Source: Bradyrhizobium diazoefficiens
GTDB lineage: Bacteria; Pseudomonadota; Alphaproteobacteria; Rhizobiales; Xanthobacteraceae
Direction: 5' to 3'
NCBI RefSeq assembly: GCF_018131015.1
Contig: NZ_JAFCJJ010000029.1
Span: forward strand, 1 to 64,000
Length of the DNA stretch: 64,000 bases
Of this stretch, positions 58,116 to 64,000 are shown piece by piece. The translations under genes were made by a program, and so were the position numbers. Position 1 is the stretch's first letter; each line of letters opens with the position of its first letter. The notes below the pieces were generated by a model, which was not told the DNA's origin, did no database searches, and saw nothing but the letters and a program-made list of their open reading frames with translations.

Positions 58116-60212
58116 CTACGGCCCGGCCTTCGCCAAACTCGCAAGACTCGCGGCTAGCTCGTCGCTGCGGAACGGCTTTGTCAGCCGCGACAGGTCCGGC
58201 GTGATGCCTTCGTTGTTGGCGTAGCCCGAGACGACGAGGATCTGAAGCTCGGGATATTGCTCGCGCAGCGCGAGGCCAAGGTCCGTTCCGCTCATGCCCG
58301 GCATCAGATGATCGGTGACGAGGAGGTTCGGCCGCAGGCCTTCCCTGACGCGCTGAAGCGCTTCCTCCGCCGAGCCTGCTTCCACGACGGAGTAGCCGAG
58401 TTCGCTCAGCATCTCGGCGGTGCTCATGCGCACCAGCGGCTCGTCATCCACCACCAGGGCCGTGCCCGCGGGGAGCCGCTGCAGCTTCGGCTCCGCGGCG
58501 GCATCGACCGCGCTCGCCGCCGCATGGCTGACCGGCAACCACAGCTCGACCGTGGTGCCTGCGCCCACCGCGCTCCGGATCGTCAGCGCGCCGCCGAGTT
58601 GTGAGGCAAGGCCGTGGACCATGGACAGGCCGAGGCCGGTGCCTTGCCCGATGCCCTTGGTCGAGAAGAACGGCTCGACGGCGTGGGCCAGCGTCGTCTC
58701 GTCCATGCCGACGCCGGTATCAGTGACCGAGATGCAGACATAGGCGCCCGGCGCCAGCTCCGCATTATGCTCGCTGACGACGGTACGGGCCTTGGCGGAG
58801 ATGCACAGCCTGCCGCCATCGGGCATGGCGTCGCGGGCATTGACGCTGAGGTTCAGGATCGCCATCTCGACCTGGTTCGGATCGGCCATGGCCTCGGGCA
58901 GCCCTTCCGGCGTGTCCACCGTCACCTCGATCTGCGGTCCAGTGGTGCTGGAGATCAGCGCGCCCATGTTGGCGACGAGCCGGCTGATATTGACCGGAAC
59001 AGCCTGAAGCGGCTGTCGGCGTGCGAAGGCGAGCAGGCGCTGGACCAGCGTCTTGGCGCGCTCGGCCGCCTGCGATGCGCCGGCGATCAGGCGATGCTCG
59101 CGTTCGCCGCCGATGCCCTTGCGCTGAAACAGGTCGAGCAGGCCGACGATCGGCGTCAGCAAATTGTTGAAGTCGTGCGCGACGCCGCCGGTGAGCTGGC
59201 CCATGGCCTCCATCTTCTGGGCCTGACGCAGCTCTTCCTCGGCCTGCGCGAGCCGCGCCTGTTCCTCCAGACGATCGGTCAGGTCGGTGCCGGTCAGGAA
59301 AGCGCCGATCCGCGTGCCGTCAGGAGCCCGCAGCGCCTCGAACTTCATCTCGTAGACCCGGCGGTCGAACTCGGGGTCGCCGAACTCGTCGATGTTGGTG
59401 AAGGCTTCGCCGGCCAGCGCGCGGTCCCAGACGGCCGTCGCCGCGGCGAGATGCGTGGGGCGGTCGGCCAGGAATTCGTGCAGGGAATCGCCGACCTTCG
59501 GCCGCTTGCCGTAGATCCGCTCATAGGCGTCGGCGCAGGAGGTGTTGATCGCGAGCCAGCGGTAGTCGAGATCGAGGGCCTGGATCTGGCCGTCGGTGGT
59601 TTCCACGATGGTGGCGAGCAAATGACGCTCCGCGGTACGTTCGGCGACGCGCTGCTCGAGCGTCGTGTTCAGCTCCTTGTAGCGCGCCTCGCTGGCGCGC
59701 AGCCGCGTCTCGCCCAGCACGCGTTCGGTGGTCTCGGAGACGATGCAGAGCACGCCGCCGACCGAGCCGTCATCGTCGGGCACGGCCGAGTAGGAGACGT
59801 CCCAGTAGCTGGTCTCGCCATAACCGTGGCGCTCGACGTAAAAGGGACGGTCCTTGGCGGCGAATGTCTTTCTCGTTTGGCGCACGCCTGACAGCAGCGG
59901 CTCGAGATCGTCCCACAGTTCGCCCCAGTTCTCGATCGCGGGCCGGCCAAGGGCGCGGGGGTGATTGGCGCCGATGCCGGGCGCGTAGGCGTCGTTGTAC
60001 AAGGCGACGAAGTCAGGCCCCCAGAACAGGACGATCTGGGCCCGCGCGGCCAGCAGCATGCCGACCGTCGTCTTCAGGGCCTGAGACCATTGCTGGGGAG
60101 GGCCGAGCGGCGAACCCGACCAGTCGAGGGCGTGCATCATCACACCCAGCTCGCCACCGTCGGCGAGGAAGCTCACATCAGTTGACTGCCGAGCGGCGTT
60201 CTCAGACAGCAC
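58116..60212 (-). CDS. PAS hybrid histidine kinase with receiver domain
   Basis: A 698-residue protein without membrane segments. It has one or two PAS-type sensors (about 25-150 and 200-325), a dimerisation His in GGVAHDFNNLLTPIVG, ATP-binding boxes NLSVNARDAMPDGG and GIGQGTGLGLSMVHGL, and a C-terminal receiver with VVDDEP, acceptor Asp in LLVTDHLMPG and LTKPF. It lacks a DNA-binding output, so it passes phosphate to another protein. GTG 60212 with GAGGGGGACAG is preferred over the upstream start at 60320. Confidence 0.9.
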   Translation of the reverse strand: MLSENAARQSTDVSFLADGGELGVMMHALDWSGSPLGPPQQWSQALKTTVGMLLAARAQIVLFWGPDFVALYNDAYAPGIGANHPRALGRPAIENWGELWDDLEPLLSGVRQTRKTFAAKDRPFYVERHGYGETSYWDVSYSAVPDDDGSVGGVLCIVSETTERVLGETRLRASEARYKELNTTLEQRVAERTAERHLLATIVETTDGQIQALDLDYRWLAINTSCADAYERIYGKRPKVGDSLHEFLADRPTHLAAATAVWDRALAGEAFTNIDEFGDPEFDRRVYEMKFEALRAPDGTRIGAFLTGTDLTDRLEEQARLAQAEEELRQAQKMEAMGQLTGGVAHDFNNLLTPIVGLLDLFQRKGIGGEREHRLIAGASQAAERAKTLVQRLLAFARRQPLQAVPVNISRLVANMGALISSTTGPQIEVTVDTPEGLPEAMADPNQVEMAILNLSVNARDAMPDGGRLCISAKARTVVSEHNAELAPGAYVCISVTDTGVGMDETTLAHAVEPFFSTKGIGQGTGLGLSMVHGLASQLGGALTIRSAVGAGTTVELWLPVSHAAASAVDAAAEPKLQRLPAGTALVVDDEPLVRMSTAEMLSELGYSVVEAGSAEEALQRVREGLRPNLLVTDHLMPGMSGTDLGLALREQYPELQILVVSGYANNEGITPDLSRLTKPFRSDELAASLASLAKAGP

Positions 60213-60394
60213 CTGTCCCCCTCGCGACGCATGACTTGGGCATGCTGCCCATTCGAGCCCGGACTTCGAGGACTCGTACTCAAGGAACGATAACGCCCGG
60301 CACCGTGTCTGGGTTCCCAATTCGGTGGTCTCCCGCCATCCTTGTGCTATTGCTGCGTGCGCAGGGGCGTGAGAACAAGTTTCGGAGAAGCTGC

Positions 60395-61102
60395 ATGAAG
60401 CCTTACGTCATCTGCCTGATGCATTCGAGCCTGGACGGCCGGACTCACCCCAGCCGCTGGCGCCCGAAGGGGACGGGCGACTGGTTCGAGAAGATCCATG
60501 AGGAGCTCGGCGGCGATGCCTGGGTGATCGGCCGCGTCACCGGCGCGGAGTTCGCCAAGGGCAAACCCTATCCGACCGAAGCGCGCGAGACGTATCCGCG
60601 CGAAAACTGGTTCGCGCGGCGCGATGCCAAATCTTACGGCGTCGTGCTCGACGCACATGGCAAGATCGGCTGGGGCCGCTCCGACATCGGTGGCGACCCC
60701 ATCGTCGTGGTGCTGACCGAGAGCGTGCCGGATTCGCATCTGGCCGGGCTGCGCGGCGAGGGCGTGTCCTACATCTTTGCCGGCAAGTCCGAGATCGACC
60801 TGGCGCTGACAACCGAGATCCTCAACCGCGAGCTCGGCGTCAAGCGCCTGCTGGTCGAGGGCGGCGGCGTTGCCAATGGCGCCTTCCTGCGCGCCGGACT
60901 GATCGACGAGTTCAACCTGATCCTCAGTCCCGCCGTGGATGGCGCCCGCGGCGCGCCCTTCGTGTTCGACTCGACGGAGGCGGACAGCGACCAGCGCGCG
61001 CCGCTGGCGGCGATGACGCTGGCGAGCACGCGCGATCTCGGCGGCGGTGTCCTCTTGCTGCGCTATCTGATCCAGAACGACCCGCAAGCCGTCGGCAGGT
61101 GA
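60395..61102 (+). CDS. RibD/dihydrofolate reductase-like protein
   Basis: A 235-residue reductase of the RibD C-terminal family (MKPYVICLMHSSLDGRTHPS, GDAWVIGRVTGAEFAKGKPY, RLLVEGGGVANGAFLRAGLI). The conserved EGG-loop for NADPH is present. It would reduce a pyrimidine- or pterin-like substrate; identity unknown. GGAGAAG precedes ATG 60395. It overlaps or abuts the amine oxidase start. Confidence 0.85.
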   Translation: MKPYVICLMHSSLDGRTHPSRWRPKGTGDWFEKIHEELGGDAWVIGRVTGAEFAKGKPYPTEARETYPRENWFARRDAKSYGVVLDAHGKIGWGRSDIGGDPIVVVLTESVPDSHLAGLRGEGVSYIFAGKSEIDLALTTEILNRELGVKRLLVEGGGVANGAFLRAGLIDEFNLILSPAVDGARGAPFVFDSTEADSDQRAPLAAMTLASTRDLGGGVLLLRYLIQNDPQAVGR

Positions 61103-61110
61103 CGCGGGGC

Positions 61111-62382
61111 ATGTCGGACAAGTCGGGACACATCATCATCGTCGGCGCGGGTGCCGCCGGTCTGATGGCCGCGCGCGAGCTCGCGCGCACGGGCACACGC
61201 GTGACGATCCTCGAAGCGCGGGACCGCTGCGGCGGTCGCATCCATTCATTGCCTGCGTCGCGGTTCGGCTATCCCGCCGAGGGCGGCGCCGAGTTCGTCC
61301 ATGGCGAGGCACCGGTCACGCGCGGTCTCCTGCGCGAGGCCGGGCTGTCGCTCCAGGCCATGGCAGGAACGCCGTGGAGCTTTGACGGCGCCAAGCTCTC
61401 GCCCGGGGGGCGGCACAATCCGCATGAGGCCGAACTCCAGGCCGTGTTGCGGGGACTGCACGAGGATCTGACCGTCGCCGAATTCCTGCGCCGGCACTTT
61501 GCCGGCGATGAGTATGCCGAGATGCGGCACGCCATCACGCGAACGGTCGAGGGTTACGATGCCGCAGATCCCGAGCGCGCCTCGCTCCTGGCGTTGCGCG
61601 AGGAATGGATGGACGGCGGCCACCGCAACCAGGGACGCATCGACGGCGGCTATGGCGCGCTGGCGGAATTCCTGGTGGCGGAGTGCCGCAAGCTTGGCGT
61701 GGCGATCCGGCTCGGGGCCGTGGTGGCGGCGATCGAGGAGGACGGCGCGGCAATTGCTGTTCGCTGCGCCAATGGCGACGTGCAGCGAGGTGATCGCGTG
61801 ATCCTCACCGTGCCGCTGCCGCTCTTGCGCGAGATCGCGCTGCCGCCGAGCGCGCGCGAAAAGGCCGCGGCCGCGGACGACATCGGCTTCGGCAACGTCA
61901 TCAAGATACTGCTGAGCTTTTCGCGGCCGTGGTGGGGCGATCGTGCGGAAGGTCTCGCCGACCTTTCCTTCCTGTTTTCGGATGAGACGATCCCGGTGTG
62001 GTGGACGCAGCGCTCGTCCGATCATCCCGCGCTGACCGGCTGGCTGGGCGGTCCGCGGACGGCGGAGCTGGCTCACCTCGATGCGCAGGGGCTGATCGAT
62101 GCCGGGCTCAAGTCGCTCGCCGCGGTGTTCGGTATGTCGCGCGAAATTATCACGCGCGAACTGGTCGCGGCCGAGGCCGCCAACTGGGCGCACGACCGCT
62201 TTGCACGCGGCGCCTATTCCTGGGCGACGCCGCAGACGCGCGCGGTGCAGGCGATTCTCGCCCGCGCCGACGGCGCGGTGTTGTTCTCCGGCGAGGCGCT
62301 CTATCGCGGCCACGACATGGGGACGGTCGAGGCGGCGCTGGCGAGCGGCCTCGAAACTGCGCAGATGATCTTGCGCGAATGA
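61111..62382 (+). CDS. Flavin monoamine oxidase family protein
   Basis: A 423-residue FAD enzyme with the Rossmann motif IIIVGAGAAGLMAARELART, the amine-oxidase block EARDRCGGRIHSLP and a C-terminal FSGEALYRGHDMGTVEAALA. ATG 61111 is preferred; a GTG at 61099 overlaps the stop of the upstream gene. It would oxidise an amine; the substrate is unknown. A strong terminator follows. Confidence 0.87.
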   Translation: MSDKSGHIIIVGAGAAGLMAARELARTGTRVTILEARDRCGGRIHSLPASRFGYPAEGGAEFVHGEAPVTRGLLREAGLSLQAMAGTPWSFDGAKLSPGGRHNPHEAELQAVLRGLHEDLTVAEFLRRHFAGDEYAEMRHAITRTVEGYDAADPERASLLALREEWMDGGHRNQGRIDGGYGALAEFLVAECRKLGVAIRLGAVVAAIEEDGAAIAVRCANGDVQRGDRVILTVPLPLLREIALPPSAREKAAAADDIGFGNVIKILLSFSRPWWGDRAEGLADLSFLFSDETIPVWWTQRSSDHPALTGWLGGPRTAELAHLDAQGLIDAGLKSLAAVFGMSREIITRELVAAEAANWAHDRFARGAYSWATPQTRAVQAILARADGAVLFSGEALYRGHDMGTVEAALASGLETAQMILRE

Positions 62383-62384
62383 CA

Positions 62385-62408
62385 AAAGGCCCGCGCACGC
62401 GGGCCTTT
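62385..62408. terminator. Bidirectional rho-independent terminator
   Basis: Perfect 11-bp stem AAAGGCCCGCG / CGCGGGCCTTT with a two-base loop, right after the amine oxidase stop and between convergent genes. It is flanked by A and T runs, so it can stop both directions. Confidence 0.85.
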
Positions 62409-62425
62409 CGCTCACTTCTGTCCTG

Positions 62426-62731
62426 TTACCAGCGGCCGGAGCCGAAGCTGAAGGTCACGCCGGGGCCACCGCCGTAATAGGCGTAGGGGCCCCCGCCATA
62501 ATAGCCGCTGTGCCGCGGATAATAGCCGTAGCTCCGGTAATGCGGACGATAATAGCCGTGATGGTGGTGCCGATAACCATGATGGCGGTGGCCATGATGG
62601 TGATGCCGGTGCTGCGCGCTGATGTCGGTCGGCGCCTTCTGCTTCGCGCTGGCCCTGTCGGCCGCGTTGGCTGCGGTTCCGCCGGCCAGGGCCGCGGCGC
62701 CAACAGCCATCGCGACAATGAGATACTTCAT
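62426..62731 (-). CDS. Secreted His/Tyr/Gly-rich protein
   Basis: A 101-residue protein with a Sec signal peptide (MKYLIVAMAVGAAALAGGTA). The mature part is rich in His (HRHHHHGHRHHGYRHHHHGY), then Tyr/Gly/Arg/Pro (YYGGGPYAYYGGGPG). The histidine block could bind metal such as nickel, zinc or copper. It is convergent with the amine oxidase gene. Role unknown. Confidence 0.75.
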   Translation of the reverse strand: MKYLIVAMAVGAAALAGGTAANAADRASAKQKAPTDISAQHRHHHHGHRHHGYRHHHHGYYRPHYRSYGYYPRHSGYYGGGPYAYYGGGPGVTFSFGSGRW

Positions 62732-62831
62732 GTCATCACTCCAGTTGGGATGTGATGGGACAACGGACGCTCGTCCCGGCCGTTCCGGCGGCTGCGGGCG
62801 TCGAAACGACGCAGTTGACGAGATGGTTTGT

Positions 62832-63221
62832 TCAGCGCGCAGACATCCGCGCCAGCGCCCAGCGCAATACGAGGCCGAGCAGCACCGCCGGCACCACGAT
62901 CACCGCGCCGCTGATCGCGCCGAGCACGAGCTCGAACGGCCAGAGATTGTGCGAGGTCGGGTCGCGCGCGGTGTCCTTGGCGACGGAGACGCAGACGATC
63001 ACGGGCACGCAGAGCAGCATCGTGATCGCGGTCGGTTCCGCAGGTGCCACCTCGGCCACGACCAGGACCAGGGTCAGGAAGCCCAGCAGCAGGGCGCCCG
63101 GCAGCACGGCGAAATGTCCGCGGTTGAGCTCGTCATAGGGAACGCGCCAATAGGGAATGCCCGCCGCGAGCACGACGACGGCGAACGCCAGCAGCACCCA
63201 GATGAAGCCTGATACCTTCAT
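62832..63221 (-). CDS. Four-TM hypothetical membrane protein
   Basis: A 129-residue protein with four hydrophobic segments (VSGFIWVLLAFAVVVLAAGI, FAVLPGALLLGFLTLVLVVA, AITMLLCVPVIVCVSVA, ELVLGAISGAVIVVPAVLLG). ATG 63221 starts at the first. No known family. Confidence 0.68.
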   Translation of the reverse strand: MKVSGFIWVLLAFAVVVLAAGIPYWRVPYDELNRGHFAVLPGALLLGFLTLVLVVAEVAPAEPTAITMLLCVPVIVCVSVAKDTARDPTSHNLWPFELVLGAISGAVIVVPAVLLGLVLRWALARMSAR

Positions 63222-63268
63222 GCTGCGATGGTACCGCAACCGCCTTAACAGCTTCTTCAGCAGGGCAC

Positions 63269-63826
63269 TTAAAGCGCGGCGACGGCCTCTCGCGCCGTAA
63301 CGATGCGGGCGAACTCGCCGTTGAGGTTCGACAGCGTCATCGCATGGATCGCCTCGGCCGTATGCGCCTCGCCGTCGGGGCCGACGCGATCGAACGTCCA
63401 GGTCGCATCGCGCACCAGGCGCGCGTCGAAGCCGAGATTGCCGGCCATCCGCGTCGTCGTCTCCACGCAATGATTGGTGGTGGCGCCGCAGATGACGAGC
63501 GTGGCGATGCCGGCCTCGCGCAGACGGCTTTCGAGGTCGGTGCCGATGAAGGCGCTGTTGACGCGCTTGACGATCACGGGCTCGCCGGCCTGTTCGCGCG
63601 CCTCGTCCCTGACGGCGTAGCCGGAGCTTTGGGGGAGAAACGACGAGCCGGGCTTGGTGCCCTCGTGGCGGACGTGGAAGACCGGCGCGCCGCGTGCCCT
63701 GAACGCCTTCAACAGTTCGGCAATGTGCGTCACCGCATCCGGATTGTTGCGCCGCTTGCCCGCCGCCTCCCATTCGTCGAAGGCGCGCTGGACGTCGATC
63801 ACGATGAGGGCGGGGAGGGTGGTCAT
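63269..63826 (-). CDS. Isochorismatase family cysteine hydrolase
   Basis: A 185-residue isochorismatase-fold hydrolase with the catalytic triad visible: D11 (IVIDVQRAF), K87 (VIVKRVNSAF) and C120 (ICGATTNHCVETTTR). Members hydrolyse amides such as nicotinamide, N-carbamoylsarcosine or ureidoacrylate. The substrate cannot be assigned. The ATG opens the protein cleanly. Confidence 0.88.
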   Translation of the reverse strand: MTTLPALIVIDVQRAFDEWEAAGKRRNNPDAVTHIAELLKAFRARGAPVFHVRHEGTKPGSSFLPQSSGYAVRDEAREQAGEPVIVKRVNSAFIGTDLESRLREAGIATLVICGATTNHCVETTTRMAGNLGFDARLVRDATWTFDRVGPDGEAHTAEAIHAMTLSNLNGEFARIVTAREAVAAL

Positions 63827-63912
63827 GGTGGACGGCTTTCAGGCTTGCTTGCCGCGTCAACTATGCGAGCCAACGGAAGCACGCAATGTCGATTTTCCCT
63901 CGTTTCGGGACG

Positions 63913-64000
63913 GCTCTCGTGCCCCGGACGCAGCGCAGCGTCCCTTTGACGGTGCGCTGCAGAGCCGGGGCCCATGTCTCCGGCGTGCTCTTTGCGGCAT
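63913..64000 (+). repeat. Palindromic repeat element, partial copy at the window edge
   Basis: 63913-63976 repeats 9263-9326 (GCTCTCGTGCCCCGGACGC and CGGTGCGCTGCAGAGCCGGG) with scattered differences. The element continues off the window. It follows the isochorismatase gene's upstream region. Confidence 0.7.

Overview
This window is chromosomal DNA from a high-GC alphaproteobacterium of the Bradyrhizobium / Rhodopseudomonas / Afipia group (Nitrobacteraceae). That is an inference from three things: a CYP199A-type cytochrome P450, the neighbourhood hisD - UPF0262 - phosphatase - maf - yacG - tRNA-Phe, and several interspersed palindromic repeat families typical of that group. No integrase, transposase, phage gene or CRISPR array was seen.

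Layout. 0.2-6.6 kb: a fused double-ATPase oligopeptide-type ABC subunit, then the small subunit AtzG, the amidase AtzE, an HpxZ/AtzH-like protein and a GntR regulator, facing an allophanate hydrolase (AtzF). This is a ureido / carboxybiuret / allophanate nitrogen-salvage locus. 6.8-15.4 kb: an aromatic-acid region with a MarR regulator and a divergent feruloyl-CoA synthase sharing a palindromic operator, a second MarR divergent from a CYP199A P450 (4-methoxybenzoate-type demethylase), two orphan periplasmic binding proteins and a type II NADH dehydrogenase. 15.5-22.7 kb: phnF and the phnGHIJKLMN carbon-phosphorus lyase operon, with a near-perfect 12-6-12 palindrome in the promoter, then a PPOX flavoprotein. 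23.3-25.2 kb: a short-chain dehydrogenase whose 3' end is duplicated 941 bp away around a small secreted-protein gene. 25.5-32.5 kb: housekeeping and metabolic genes (DUF6496 protein, hydrolase, MetY, chemoreceptor, DUF4239, luciferase-like oxidoreductase).

32.7-33.6 kb: an orphan type VI amidase effector / immunity pair (Tae4-Tai4). 33.8-40 kb: a Tat-exported dioxygenase-like protein with a ferric-reductase-like membrane protein, a membrane-anchored ClpP-like protease, small hypothetical proteins, an AraC regulator, a chemoreceptor-tail remnant and a DUF6064 membrane protein. 40.1-43.1 kb: an operon of two secreted cysteine proteases, a caspase-like protein with a novel repeated C-terminal region and a papain-like protease. 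43.4-51.4 kb: a dispersed repeat, tRNA-Thr, a cNMP-binding/thioredoxin-reductase-like fusion, the hisD group, maf, yacG and tRNA-Phe.

51.9-56.3 kb holds the most notable system: a three-gene linear azol(in)e-containing peptide (LAP/TOMM) cluster. It encodes a Cys/Gly-rich precursor with 17 core cysteines and an N-terminus resembling a Sec signal peptide, a fused leader-binding/YcaO cyclodehydratase and a SagB-type dehydrogenase. No transporter is visible. The last 7.5 kb holds a two-domain VOC protein, a hybrid histidine kinase, a RibD-like reductase, a flavin amine oxidase and an isochorismatase-like hydrolase.

Coordinates and protein families were read by eye from the sequence. No database search was run, so family assignments rest on recognised motifs.
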